A DNA stretch of 64,000 bases from Palsa-504 sp963705835. Lineage in GTDB: Bacteria; Actinomycetota; Actinomycetes; Streptosporangiales; Streptosporangiaceae. This document shows, piece after piece, positions 17,005 to 25,982 of this stretch. The stretch is from the NCBI GenBank assembly GCA_963705835.1, contig CAVPLC010000088.1, positions 62,001 through 126,000 of the forward strand, given 5' to 3'. Numbering within the stretch: the first letter of the stretch is position 1; every line of letters starts with the position of its first letter. The notes below the pieces were generated by a model. The model saw only the letters and a program-made list of their open reading frames with translations. It was not told the origin of the DNA and searched no databases. A program made the translations under genes and the position numbers.

Positions 17005-18625
17005 TCAGCGGTTCACCCGGGCCTCGGCGATGATGCGGGCGGCGCGGGCCGCGGCGGCGGCGGTATCGGTGCCGGCGATCTGGCGGGCGACCTGGGGGAC
17101 GCGGGCGGCGCCGACGCTGAGCGTTCTGATGCCTAGGCCAAGCAGCAGGGACAGGACGTCCGGGTCGGCGGCGGCGTCGCCGCAGACGGAGACCTTGATG
17201 CCCGCGGTGGCGGCGGCGGTTGCCACGCGGTGGACGAGGGAAAGCACGCGGGGGTCGGCGGCCAGGGCGGGCCGGGTCTGGGGACTCGCGCGGTCGAGGC
17301 CGAGGACTTCGGCGCTGAGGTCGTTGGTGCCGATGGAGAAGAAGTCGACCGCGGGGGCGAAGGCCGCGGCGGCGGCGGCGGTCGCGGCGACCTCGACCAT
17401 GATGCCGAGCTCGGGTGGTTCCTGGCCGGCCTCGGCGGCGGCCCGGGCGAGCGCGGCGCGGATGACGGTGACCTCGTTCGAGCGAGGTGACCATCGGGAT
17501 CAGCACCGACAGGCGGGTTCCTGGGATCCCGGCCCCGGCGCGGACGATCGCGCGGAGCTGGTCGTGGAGCGCTTGCGGCGCCTTGAGGAGCGCGGTGAGG
17601 CCCTGCTCCTGGTCCTGGAGGAACGGGGGCACCTTGTCGCCAGAGAAGTCGAGCAGGCGGACCACGGCGGGCCTTTGCCGGAGCTGGCTGAGGATGGGCG
17701 CGAGCTGGGCCAGGTGATCCTGTTCCGTGGGCCAGCCATCGGCGCCGGTGAAGGCGATCTCGGTGCGCAGCAGGCCGACGCCGGCGGCGCCGCAGGACAG
17801 GCCCAGCCGGGTCTCGGCGGCCGAGGCGACGTTGCACAACACCGTGACCGGCTCGCCGTCGGCCGTCTTGACCTCCGCCGCCGCGGTGGCGGCGGTGGTC
17901 CGCTCGGCCGCGGTTTTCGTTGCGGCGGCGGCGAGATCGGGTTCGGCGGGATCGACGATGAGCTCCCCCGCGGCGGCGTCGAGGATCGCGTGGTGCCCGG
18001 CCGCCGCGGCCAGCACCCGGGGGTCGGCTCCGGCCAGCATGGGCAGGCCGAGGCCGCGGGCGATGATCGCCGCGTGCGAGCTGGCCCCGCCGCCGACCGA
18101 GACCGCGCCGGCCAGGCCCGCCTCGGCCAGCCGGATGAGGTCGGCCGGGTCGACCTCGCGGCGGACCAGGATGAAGTCACCGGCCGGAAGCGGCGCGGAT
18201 TTGGTGCCCGCAAGGTAGCCGACCACGGCCTGGGCCACCTGGCGGACGTCGCCCGCGCGCTGGGCCAGGTCCGGGTCGGGCAGCGCGGCCAGCAGCCCGG
18301 CCTGGGCCTCGCCGGCCTGGCGGACGGCGTCCGCGCCGTCGGCGCCGGCCCGCACCGCCTCAAGTGCCTGGTTGATCAGGGCGGGGTCCCCCGCGATCAG
18401 CGCGGCGATGTCGACGATGCCGGCCTGCAGGTCCTGGCCCTGGTCGCGGAGTTCGGCGGCCAGGGCGGCGCGGTCCTTGGCCACGGCGGCGAAGGCGGCG
18501 CGAACGTCGTCCTCGGTCGCGGGCCCATGTCCGTTGGCTTCGCTGAGGGGGTCGCCGAGGTAGATCTGGCCCAGGCCGGTCCCTTCGGATACCGGCTGCC
18601 CGCGGTAACGGCTGGGTCCGGTCAT
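17005..18625 (-). CDS. ptsI: PTS enzyme I, phosphoenolpyruvate-protein phosphotransferase (frameshifted)
   Basis: The N-terminal part ends in the phosphohistidine domain motif GGGASSHAAIIARGLGLPML (His184). The PEP-binding barrel includes VGLLRTEIAF and LLDFSGDKVPPF, and the C-terminal VSVCGDAAADP carries the catalytic cysteine. The frame breaks at about 17479: codons read IPMVTSLERG where TSLNEVTVI continues in the next frame, consistent with one extra base. Full length is about 540 codons. The start at 18625 overlaps dhaL as ATGA. It transfers phosphate from PEP to HPr. The break is probably a sequence error because the operon is otherwise intact. Confidence 0.87.
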
Positions 18626-19260
18626 CGGCCGGTCCGCGCGGCGTCCCGCAGGGCGCCGAGGATGAGCGCGGTCGAGACGGCCCCGGGGTCCTCATGGCCG
18701 ACGCTGCGCGGCCCGAGATAGCTCGCGCGGCCCTTCAGCGCCTGCATGGAAACGGTCGCCTCGGCGCCGGCGTCGGCCGCCTCGGCGAGCGAGTCCAGGG
18801 CCTCGTCATGCGAGGCTCCCTCGGCGATGGCCTTGCCGAAGGCCCTGGTCGCCGCCGCGAGCGCGTCGACCATGGTCTTGTCGCCCTCGCGGGCGGCGCC
18901 GAGCTGCTGCACGCCCGCGAGGGCCGCGTCGAGCGCGGCGGACAGCGCGGGCAGGTCGACGTCGGCGGCGTCTCCGAGAGACTTTCCGGCACGGCGGAAG
19001 GCCGTGCCGTACAGCGGTCCGGAGGCGCCGCCGACCTTGGATATGAGCGTGTTGCCGGTCAGGGTGAGGATCGCGCCGGGCGTGCTCGGTTCTTTTGGCG
19101 CCGCGTCGAGCGCGCCGAGCACGGCGGTGAAGCCGCGGGCGAGATTGATGCCATGATCGGCGTCGCCGATCGCCGCGTCCAGCTGGGTCAGGTGGTCGCG
19201 GTTGGCCTCGATGACCGCGGCGACCGACGTGATCCAGGCCCGGAAGACTTCAGCGTCCAT
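18622..19260 (-). CDS. dhaL: Dihydroxyacetone kinase ADP-binding subunit DhaL
   Basis: This 212-residue protein has the DhaL hallmarks: the ligand loop AAIGDADHGINLARGF, whose aspartates bind two Mg ions and ADP, then VGGASGPLYGTAF and SYLGPRSVGHEDPGA. It holds tightly bound ADP that DhaM rephosphorylates, and passes the phosphate to dihydroxyacetone on DhaK. Upstream dhaK ends 34 bp away and downstream ptsI overlaps by four bases, so expression is operonic. Confidence 0.94.
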   Translation of the reverse strand: MDAEVFRAWITSVAAVIEANRDHLTQLDAAIGDADHGINLARGFTAVLGALDAAPKEPSTPGAILTLTGNTLISKVGGASGPLYGTAFRRAGKSLGDAADVDLPALSAALDAALAGVQQLGAAREGDKTMVDALAAATRAFGKAIAEGASHDEALDSLAEAADAGAEATVSMQALKGRASYLGPRSVGHEDPGAVSTALILGALRDAARTGR

Positions 19261-19294
19261 GATGGCTCCCTGACTGACGGAAATCGCTAGGCTC

Positions 19295-20290
19295 CTAGCG
19301 TCCCCACCGCAGGGCAGGCGTGTCTACCGGGGCGTCCCACAGCCGGGTGAGCGTGTCGGTGAGCCGGCAGACGGTCACCGAGAAGCCCTGCATCTCCAGG
19401 CTGGTGATGTAGTTGCCGACCAGGTTGCGGGCCACGCGGGCGCCGTGGCCCTCCAGGTACTTCTGCACCTCGTTGAACATCAGGTAGAGCTCGATGAGCG
19501 GAGTGCCGCCCATGCCGTTGACCATCACCAGCAGGTCTGTGCCGTCTATGGGCATGTCGTCGCTGATGGCGTCCAGGGCCACCGCGGCCAGCTCCTGCGC
19601 TGACGTGTGGGCGGCGCGGGTCCGGCCGGGCTCGCCGTGGATGCCGATGCCGAGCTCGACCTCGGAGTCGCCGAGCTCGAAGGTCGGCTTGCCGGCCGCG
19701 GGCACCACGCACGAGCTCAGCGCGACGCCGAAGGACCGGCTCCGGTCGTTGACCTCGCGGGCCACGGCGGCCACGGCGGCCAGGTCCGCGCCCTCCTCGG
19801 CCAGCGCCCCGGCGACCTTCTCCACGAAGACCGTGGCCCCGGTGCCGCGGCGGCCCGCGGTGTACAGCGAGTCCACGACCGCCACGTCGTCGTTGATCAC
19901 GACCGGCACGACCTCGATGCCCTCGTCCCCGGCCAGTTCGGCGGCCATCTGGAAGTTGAGCACGTCGCCGGTGTAGTTCTTCACCACGTGCAGCACGCCC
20001 GCGCCGCCGTCGACGGCCTTGGTCGCGACGAGCATCTGGTCCGGTACCGGGGAGGTGAACACCTCGCCCGGGCAGGCGGCATCCAGCATCCCGTAGCCGA
20101 CGAACCCGCCGTGCAGCGGCTCATGGCCGGAGCCGCCGCCGGACACCAGGCCGACCTTGCCGTTCTTTGGTCCGCCCGCGCGCGTGATGACCTTGTTCTC
20201 GATGTCGACGTGCAGGCTCGGGTGGGCCGCGGCCACCCCGGCCAGGGCCTGCGTGACGACCGTCTCGGGACTGTTGATGAGCTTCTTCAT
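19295..20290 (-). CDS. dhaK: Dihydroxyacetone kinase substrate-binding subunit DhaK
   Basis: This 331-residue protein has the glycine-rich GLVSGGGSGHEPLHGGF, NYTGDVLNF and the covalent substrate-binding histidine at position 218 in GIGIHGEPG, the same position as in E. coli DhaK. It forms a hemiaminal with dihydroxyacetone for phosphorylation by DhaL. The ATG at 20290 overlaps the glpF stop as ATGA. Product dihydroxyacetone phosphate enters glycolysis. Confidence 0.95.
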   Translation of the reverse strand: MKKLINSPETVVTQALAGVAAAHPSLHVDIENKVITRAGGPKNGKVGLVSGGGSGHEPLHGGFVGYGMLDAACPGEVFTSPVPDQMLVATKAVDGGAGVLHVVKNYTGDVLNFQMAAELAGDEGIEVVPVVINDDVAVVDSLYTAGRRGTGATVFVEKVAGALAEEGADLAAVAAVAREVNDRSRSFGVALSSCVVPAAGKPTFELGDSEVELGIGIHGEPGRTRAAHTSAQELAAVALDAISDDMPIDGTDLLVMVNGMGGTPLIELYLMFNEVQKYLEGHGARVARNLVGNYITSLEMQGFSVTVCRLTDTLTRLWDAPVDTPALRWGR

Positions 20291-21081
20291 GACGTTGCTC
20301 CACTGACCTTTTCCGGTATGGCATCGGGATCGGGCGAGAGGCTGGTCAGCGCCGCGTCCGCGCGGACCTTGCCGATGGTGACGTAGGCGAGGCCGCCGAG
20401 CACCCCGCCGACGAGCTCGCCGATGAGATAGGCGGGGACCTGGGCCCAGGAGACCGTGCCGCCGAACCCGCTCTGCATGAACACGGTGCCAAGGTAACGG
20501 GCCGGGTTGATGGCGGCCCCGGTGGCGGGGCCGAGGATGATGATGATCGCGAACACGATGGCGCCGATGGCCATCGGCGCCCAGCCGGGCACGGCGCGGT
20601 GGTCGATGACGCCGAAGATCACGAAGACCAGCATGAACGTGCCGATGGCCTCGATCAGCGAGGCTCGCCCGAAGCCCATCGACGCGGCGTTGTACTTGGT
20701 GACCCCGCCGCCCGCGGCGACCGTGGCCACACGGCCGAGGGTCAGGAAGATGGCCGCCGCGCCGGCGATCGCGCCCACCAGCTGGGCGGCGATGTAGCCT
20801 GGCACCTCGCGCCATGGGAACTTGCCCGACACGGCCAGGGCCAGCGTCACCGCCGGATTGATGTGGCCGCCCGAGATGTGCCCGATCGCGTATACCGCGC
20901 CGACGATGACCAGCATGAACGCGAACGAGATCATGCCGAGCTGGGCCATGGAGAAGGCGACCTTGGTGCCGGCCGCGATCACTCCGGTCGCGGCCGCCGA
21001 GCCGGCTCCCACGTACACGAGGAACGCGGTTCCCAGGCCTTCGGCGAGAAGCTTCTGCGGGGTGGTGGGTGGAGCTGCCAT
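20287..21081 (-). CDS. glpF: Glycerol facilitator / aquaglyceroporin (MIP family)
   Basis: Six membrane spans carry the two pore motifs GHISGGHINPAVT and GPATGAAINPARYLG. The first gene of the operon with dhaKL-ptsI strongly suggests uptake of glycerol or dihydroxyacetone. The start is uncertain. ATG 21081 gives 264 residues but lacks a close ribosome-binding site, whereas GGAGGAGG lies about 30 nt upstream. ATG 21159 would add 26 residues and lies inside the operator palindrome. I prefer 21081 because MIP proteins begin close to span 1. Confidence 0.88.
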   Translation of the reverse strand: MAAPPTTPQKLLAEGLGTAFLVYVGAGSAAATGVIAAGTKVAFSMAQLGMISFAFMLVIVGAVYAIGHISGGHINPAVTLALAVSGKFPWREVPGYIAAQLVGAIAGAAAIFLTLGRVATVAAGGGVTKYNAASMGFGRASLIEAIGTFMLVFVIFGVIDHRAVPGWAPMAIGAIVFAIIIILGPATGAAINPARYLGTVFMQSGFGGTVSWAQVPAYLIGELVGGVLGGLAYVTIGKVRADAALTSLSPDPDAIPEKVSGATS

Positions 21082-21149
21082 GCGGGTCGCCCTCGGCCTC
21101 GGCCGGGGCGTCTCACCTCCTCCGGCGAGATGGGGGTTGCCATGAAACT

Positions 21150-21183
21150 TGTTCGACATCGTCGAACGGTGTTTCACGAAACA
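21150..21183. promoter_or_regulatory. Tandem IclR-type operators upstream of glpF
   Basis: Two adjacent palindromes lie here. TGTTCGACATCGTCGAACG (21150-21168) contains the perfect GTTCGAC-ATC-GTCGAAC. TGTTTCACGAAACA (21170-21183) is perfect over six bases on each side. The first resembles the site at 16180-16198 beside the iclR gene. Position in front of glpF-dhaKL-ptsI supports control by that regulator. Confidence 0.65.
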
Positions 21184-21293
21184 TAAGCCTGGGTCCGCCG
21201 GGCGGTCAAGAGGGGAAGCCAGAATTCGCGCGGACGGGCCGAGTCGCGGAGGTAGGCGGGCGCGGGGACACGAAGCCCGATCAGGGGGGCGGG

Positions 21294-22208
21294 CTAGAGG
21301 GGGCGGGCGCCGAAGCGGGTGACGACGGAGGCGGCGATCTGGGTGGCGAAGCGGGCGGCGGCGGGCAGGTCGGCGGTCTGCGGGTCGGGGCCGTAGTGGC
21401 GGGCGGCGGCTAGCCAGCGGCTCATGAAGGCGCCGCAGAAGGCGTCGCCGGCGCCGGTGGTGTCGCGGGCGGACGCGGGGTGGGCGGGGATGCTGACCGG
21501 GGACTCGCCGGGGACGGCGAGCACGCATCCGGCGGCGCCGAGTTTCAGGGCCACGATGCCGTAGTGACGGGTGAGGCGGGCGGCCATGGTGACCGGGTCC
21601 GCGTCGCCGACCAGGACGGCGGCTTCGTCGCGGTTGGGGAAGCAGACCGCGGCGCCTTCGGTCCAGGCTAGGAACGCGCCGGGCGCCATCCGGGCCAGGA
21701 AGGCGGCCGAGCCGGGGTCGACGGTGACGGCCAGGCCTCGGGCGCGGGCGCCGGCCAGGAGCGAGAGCGCCACCTCGAGCAGCGCCGGCTCGCAGAACGT
21801 GTAGCCGGTCAGGTGCAGCACGGCCGCGTCGTCGAGCAGGCCGGGCGGGAGGTCGGAGGTGCGCAGGTTCAGGTTCGCCGCCCGGTCGGTGAACATGGTC
21901 CGCTCGCCGTCGGGGGCCACCATGATCACGATCGAGCCGGTGTCCGCCTCGGGATCGGCGGCCAGGTGGGCGCGGACGCCGACCCTGGCCAGCTCGGCGC
22001 GGTGGTAGTCCGCGTCGCGGGCGCCGACCCGGCCCGCGAAGGTGACGTCGGCGCCGAGATGAGCCATCCAGGCGGCCTGGTTGGCCGCGGCGCCGCCCGG
22101 GCAGGCGCGGATCACCGACGGGGTGTCGCTGCCGGGCGTGACGTTGCCGACCGGCTTGACCAGCACGTCGTTGATGACGTCACCGCAGACCGCGACCCGG
22201 CGGCTCAC
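21294..22208 (-). CDS. psuK: PfkB-family sugar kinase, probable pseudouridine kinase
   Basis: This 304-residue ribokinase-fold protein has the N-terminal GDVINDVLVKP, the GG motif GGAAANQAAWMAHLGA and the catalytic/ATP loop DTTGAGDAFCGAFMS. The gene starts 3 bp after the stop of the pseudouridine-5'-phosphate glycosidase gene, so the pair is co-transcribed. On that basis the substrate should be pseudouridine, phosphorylated at the 5' position. Without the neighbour the family alone would not decide between sugars and nucleosides. Confidence 0.84.
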   Translation of the reverse strand: MSRRVAVCGDVINDVLVKPVGNVTPGSDTPSVIRACPGGAAANQAAWMAHLGADVTFAGRVGARDADYHRAELARVGVRAHLAADPEADTGSIVIMVAPDGERTMFTDRAANLNLRTSDLPPGLLDDAAVLHLTGYTFCEPALLEVALSLLAGARARGLAVTVDPGSAAFLARMAPGAFLAWTEGAAVCFPNRDEAAVLVGDADPVTMAARLTRHYGIVALKLGAAGCVLAVPGESPVSIPAHPASARDTTGAGDAFCGAFMSRWLAAARHYGPDPQTADLPAAARFATQIAASVVTRFGARPL

Positions 22209-22210
22209 GG

Positions 22211-23137
22211 TCAGCGGGGCTCACCGGCTCGTTCGGCCCACGAGGTGGCGATCTGGCCGGCGAGACGGATGTTGCCGCGCGCGATGGTCAGGTTCACCTC
22301 GACGCTGGCCCCGCCGGTGACCCGCTGGATGTGATCGAGCAGGAAGGGGCTGACCGCCTTGCCACGGATGCCGGACTCGGCGGCGGCCGCCAGGGCCGCC
22401 TGCAGCGCGCCGCTGAGCACCTCCGGGTCGAGCTGGTCGGCGCGGGCCAGCGGGTTCGCGACCAGCAGGGCGGACTGCTCGCCGAACGCCTCCCTGGCCG
22501 CCATGATGTCGGCGATCTCCTGCGGGCTGTCGACCCGCCAATCGAGGTCGTAACCGGAGTCGGCCAGCCAGAAGGCGGGGAACCGCGAGGTGCGGTAGCC
22601 GACGACCGCCACGCTCAGCGTCTCCAGCCGCTCCAGCGTGGCCGGGATGTCCAGTATCGACTTGACCCCGGCCGACACGACCGTGATCGGCGTCCTGGAC
22701 AGCACGGTCAGGTCGGCCGACTCGTCGAAGGTCTCGGCCGCGCCGCGGTGCACGCCGCCGAGGCCGCCGGTCGCGAAGACCCGGATGCCGACCCGGGCGG
22801 CCAGCACGGACGTGGCCGCGACCGTGGTGCCGCCGGTCATCTTCCTGGCCATCGCGATGCCGATGTCCCGGCTGCTGATCTTGACCACCGACTCGTCGGC
22901 CGCGATGCGCTCGAGGTCTTCGGCGGTCAGGCCGACCTTGGGCACGCCGTCGATGAGCGCGATCGTCGCCGGGGTCACGCCCTGGTCAGACAGGATCGCC
23001 TCGAACTCTCGCGCGGCCGCAAGGTTGCCCGGGCGCGGCAGGCCGTGGGAGATGATCGTCGACTCCAGCGCGACGACCGGGGCTCCGGCCGAGAGCGCGG
23101 CGCTTACCTTCGGGGATTGCTCAACCAGGGACGACAC
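22211..23137 (-). CDS. psuG: Pseudouridine-5'-phosphate glycosidase
   Basis: This 308-residue protein shows the family signature ALESTIISHGLPRP at the N-terminus, KISSRDIGIAMARKMTGGTT, ATGGLGGVHRGA and VANPLARADQLD. It splits pseudouridine 5'-phosphate reversibly into uracil and ribose 5-phosphate at a Mn-dependent active site. With the downstream kinase it forms a two-step salvage route for pseudouridine from RNA turnover. Length is normal. Confidence 0.94.
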   Translation of the reverse strand: MSSLVEQSPKVSAALSAGAPVVALESTIISHGLPRPGNLAAAREFEAILSDQGVTPATIALIDGVPKVGLTAEDLERIAADESVVKISSRDIGIAMARKMTGGTTVAATSVLAARVGIRVFATGGLGGVHRGAAETFDESADLTVLSRTPITVVSAGVKSILDIPATLERLETLSVAVVGYRTSRFPAFWLADSGYDLDWRVDSPQEIADIMAAREAFGEQSALLVANPLARADQLDPEVLSGALQAALAAAAESGIRGKAVSPFLLDHIQRVTGGASVEVNLTIARGNIRLAGQIATSWAERAGEPR

Positions 23138-23263
23138 GGGACCGAGCCTAGTACCGTTCCTGCTGACCTAGCAGGACATGGTCCTTTGCCGACGGCAGCC
23201 CCGAACCGTCGTGGGCTGCCTGGGTGTCTGCCATGGTCCGGTGAGGCCTGCCGGTCTCCGTGC

Positions 23264-23353
23264 GGAGCATGGAGCGGCCGTACGGGTAATAACGAGTGAC
23301 TGTCCCGTAGCGCCCCTGGAGGCCGGATGTGAGCAGACAGCGCGAACCGCTGG
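23264..23353 (+). repeat. 90-bp duplicated leader, copy A (sigma gene 1)
   Basis: About 83 of 90 positions equal those of 24094-24183. The repeat covers promoter-proximal DNA with the shared block TACGGGTAATAACGAGTGAC, the ribosome-binding site and the first eight or so codons (MSRQREPL versus MSRQRDPL). Downstream the two genes differ. An inverted ACGGG/CCCGT pair flanks the block. Confidence 0.85.
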
Positions 23354-23943
23354 TCATCGACCTGGCGACACGGGCCAGAAACGGCGAGCGGGCCGCCTGG
23401 GAGGCGCTCGTCGAGCCGTATGCTCCGCTGGTCTGGTCGATATGCGGCCGGTGGCAGCTGGACCGGACCGACGCCGAGGAAGTCGGCCGGGCCGTCTGGC
23501 TCCGCCTGCTGGAACATCTGGACAACCTGAGCGATCCGGCCGCGCTACCCGGCTGGCTCACCACCACCACCAAGCGAGAGTGCTACCGGGTCCAAGGCGC
23601 CAGGTATCGGCTGGCCTCCGCCGGGCCGATGCGCGGCGCTGAGAACCCATCGGATGAGCAGAACGCGACAGCCGAGGAGGAGCTGCTCGTGGCCGAGCGC
23701 CACGCCGCGCTGCGCGAGGCATTCGCGGACCTGCCTCCCGACTGCCAGCGGCTGGTCGTCCTGCTTATCGCTGACCCGCCGGTCCCGTACGCCGAGATCA
23801 GCTTGAGGCTGGGCATCGCGGTCGGAAGCGTCGGGCCGTATCGCAGCCGCGCCCTGGACCGGCTGCGCTGCCACCCGGCAATCGCCGCCTTGATCGACGC
23901 CGCGGCCGCGGCCGGGTCGCCTGGGTCTGGCGGTGACCCATGA
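23329..23943 (+). CDS. Sigma-70 family RNA polymerase sigma factor
   Basis: This 204-residue ECF-like protein has region 2 at about residues 20-90 (WEALVEPYAPLVWSICGR, ALPGWLTTTTKRECYR). Region 4 covers about 125-185 (LREAFADLPPDCQRLVVLL, PVPYAEISLRLGIAVGSVGPYRSRALDRLR). The GTG at 23329 follows CTGGAGG. There is no adjacent anti-sigma gene on its transcript; the next gene is a second sigma factor with a duplicated leader. The sensed condition is unknown. Confidence 0.85.
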   Translation: MSRQREPLVIDLATRARNGERAAWEALVEPYAPLVWSICGRWQLDRTDAEEVGRAVWLRLLEHLDNLSDPAALPGWLTTTTKRECYRVQGARYRLASAGPMRGAENPSDEQNATAEEELLVAERHAALREAFADLPPDCQRLVVLLIADPPVPYAEISLRLGIAVGSVGPYRSRALDRLRCHPAIAALIDAAAAAGSPGSGGDP

Positions 23944-24093
23944 CCGCCATTCTTTACGGCGATCTGCCCGGAGCGCCTGTTCCCTGGCCATGAGGGCTAC
24001 GTTGGGTTGACCCGGCACCAGCATCATCGTGACGTCTTTCGGCCCGATGGGTGAGGCTGACGGGGTGCCCACTCCGGCCCTCGGTGGCAGGCT

Positions 24094-24183
24094 GGAGCAC
24101 GGAGTGGCCTTACGGGTAATAACGAGTGACTGTCCCGTGGCGCCGCTGGAGGCCGGACGTGAGCAGACAGCGCGACCCGCTGG
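24094..24183 (+). repeat. 90-bp duplicated leader, copy B (sigma gene 2)
   Basis: Counterpart of 23264-23353, with seven mismatches by eye. It includes the same TACGGGTAATAACGAGTGAC block and the first codons of the second sigma gene. The two genes may be transcribed under the same control. Confidence 0.85.
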
Positions 24184-24788
24184 CCGTGACCGGCCAGGCC
24201 GGTCCTGGCGCCTGCGACGATGCGGCTATCGTCGGCCAATCGGTGGGCGAGCCGGAACGGTTCGCGGTGCTGTTTGACCGGCACTCCGCAGGAATCTACC
24301 GGTACCTGGCGCAGCGAGTCGGGCCGGATCTCGCCGACGACCTAGTCGCGGAGACCTTCCTGCGCGCCTTCGCCGCACGGGAGCGTTACGACACCTCACG
24401 GCCAGATGCGCGCCCGTGGCTGTTCGGCATCGCGACCAACCTGCTCGGCCGGCACCGCCGGCGCGAAATCCGGTTTTATCGTGCGATCGCGCGGGCGGGC
24501 GGCGATCGGGCGGCCGGGACGTCGGTGGCCGCATTCCCCGACGAGGTAGCGGACCGGGTCACTGCCCAAGGCGTCCGCAGGCAGCTGGCGGCCGGGCTCG
24601 CCTCGCTCAGCAAGGGCGAGCGGGACGTGGTGTTGCTGACCGCCGCCGCGGGGCTCAGCTACCAGGAGATCGCGATCACGCTCGGAGTAGCGGCCGGAAC
24701 GGTCTCCTCCCGGCTGTCCCGGGCACGGCAAAAGCTACGGCAGTCACTCGGCCAGACAGACCCACGGAAGGAACAGTGCCGTGACTGA
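24159..24788 (+). CDS. ECF RNA polymerase sigma factor (SigE-like)
   Basis: This 209-residue protein has region 2 (FAVLFDRHSAGIYRYLAQRV, DLVAETFLRAFAARERY, ARPWLFGIATNLL) and region 4 (LSKGERDVVLLTAAAGLSYQEIA, VSSRLSRARQKL). GTG 24159 is chosen because the leader, ribosome-binding site and first codons duplicate those of the preceding sigma gene. The downstream exported protein overlaps by eight bases, so the pair is translationally coupled, a pattern repeated at 50.3-51.8 kb. Confidence 0.9.
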   Translation: MSRQRDPLAVTGQAGPGACDDAAIVGQSVGEPERFAVLFDRHSAGIYRYLAQRVGPDLADDLVAETFLRAFAARERYDTSRPDARPWLFGIATNLLGRHRRREIRFYRAIARAGGDRAAGTSVAAFPDEVADRVTAQGVRRQLAAGLASLSKGERDVVLLTAAAGLSYQEIAITLGVAAGTVSSRLSRARQKLRQSLGQTDPRKEQCRD

Positions 24789-25905
24789 GCTGGACCTGCT
24801 CAAGGAGATGTGCGATTCGGTTCCCCCGCAGCGTGAGCAGGCGCGGGCGCGGGCCCGGAGCCGGCTCCTGGCCGCCGCCGGCAGCGCCCCGCCGGCAGCG
24901 GCCCGCCGGCGCCCTCGGGCACGGGGGTGGCTCGCCATGGCTGGGAGCGCGGTCAGCGTTGTCGTCGTGGTCGCGGCGGTGCTGGCCGGGGGCCTGATGA
25001 CCGATGGTCACGGGGACCTTGGCCAGCCCGCCAGCGCGGCGGAGTTGCTGCGGCTGGCGGCCGCCGCGCCCGCGCCGCCCGCGCCTCGCCCCGATCAGTT
25101 CATCTACGTCAAGTCGACGGACGTGGCGCTGATCTATACATCGCCGCAGAGTCCCGCTGCTGGCCCGTCTCAGGGCGCGATCCGGGTGACGACGCGGGGT
25201 CTGGCCAGGTTCACCTTCGAGAGCTGGACATCGGTCAACGGGACCCGTGATGGCCTGGTCCGCGAGCGTCCCTGCGAGGAGGACTGGCTACCCGTCCACA
25301 ACCAGTGGGTGCCGGGGAGCAAGTTCGCGGCCTGCGAGTACAGCGTGGGTTGGGGTGCCCCTCCCGGGCACACCAGCCCCGTGCCGAACCCGCCAGGCAG
25401 CTACGGGTGGGAAGCGAGGCTGCCGACCTCGCGGGCCGGGCTGACGCGCTACCTGGAAGGGCTGAAAGCGGTCCCGGGAACGCCGCCCGCGGAGCGGATC
25501 TGGCGCGGGATCTACGGCCTGTTCCAGGACAGTGCGCTGCTGCCAGCCTCACTGCGCACCGCCGTCTACGAGCTGGCGGCCTCCTTGCCCGGGATTCGGC
25601 TGATCCCCGGCGTCACCGACGCCGCGGGCCGGACCGGTGACGCGATCGCCTTCGACGGCGGCGGGTTCCGGCAGGAACTGATCTTCCAGCCGCACACGTA
25701 CCACCTCCTCGGCATCCAGGAAAGCGTGCTGACCACTGCGTCCGCCGCCACCTGCGCCAGCCAGCAGCCGCTCGGTGGCAAATGTGACGGCACGACGCCT
25801 GTCCCGGCCGGAACCGTGGTCGACTCCGAGGCCTACCTTCAGGTCAGCGTCACCGACTCCACCCCGCCGCTACCGCCGAACGGCGCGGCGCCGCTCGGCA
25901 GGTGA
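24781..25905 (+). CDS. Sigma-linked membrane-anchored exported protein (CU044_5270-type)
   Basis: This 374-residue protein has a charged 55-residue cytoplasmic start (TELDLLKEMCDSVPPQREQAR), one membrane span (AMAGSAVSVVVVVAAVLAGGL) and a large extracellular domain. That domain contains PDQFIYVKSTDVALI and a helical YLEGLKAVPG region, with a conserved-looking cysteine pair. It overlaps the upstream sigma gene. Proteins of this architecture commonly follow ECF sigma genes in actinobacteria. A role as membrane sensor or anti-sigma partner is an inference; no zinc anti-sigma motif is visible. Confidence 0.75.
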   Translation: MTELDLLKEMCDSVPPQREQARARARSRLLAAAGSAPPAAARRRPRARGWLAMAGSAVSVVVVVAAVLAGGLMTDGHGDLGQPASAAELLRLAAAAPAPPAPRPDQFIYVKSTDVALIYTSPQSPAAGPSQGAIRVTTRGLARFTFESWTSVNGTRDGLVRERPCEEDWLPVHNQWVPGSKFAACEYSVGWGAPPGHTSPVPNPPGSYGWEARLPTSRAGLTRYLEGLKAVPGTPPAERIWRGIYGLFQDSALLPASLRTAVYELAASLPGIRLIPGVTDAAGRTGDAIAFDGGGFRQELIFQPHTYHLLGIQESVLTTASAATCASQQPLGGKCDGTTPVPAGTVVDSEAYLQVSVTDSTPPLPPNGAAPLGR

Positions 25906-25982
25906 CCAAGCGACCGCGAGCGCTGCGGAGGCGACCCGGGCGGATGGGAGCCGGAGGGTTGCCACGGTACCGGCGCGACATA

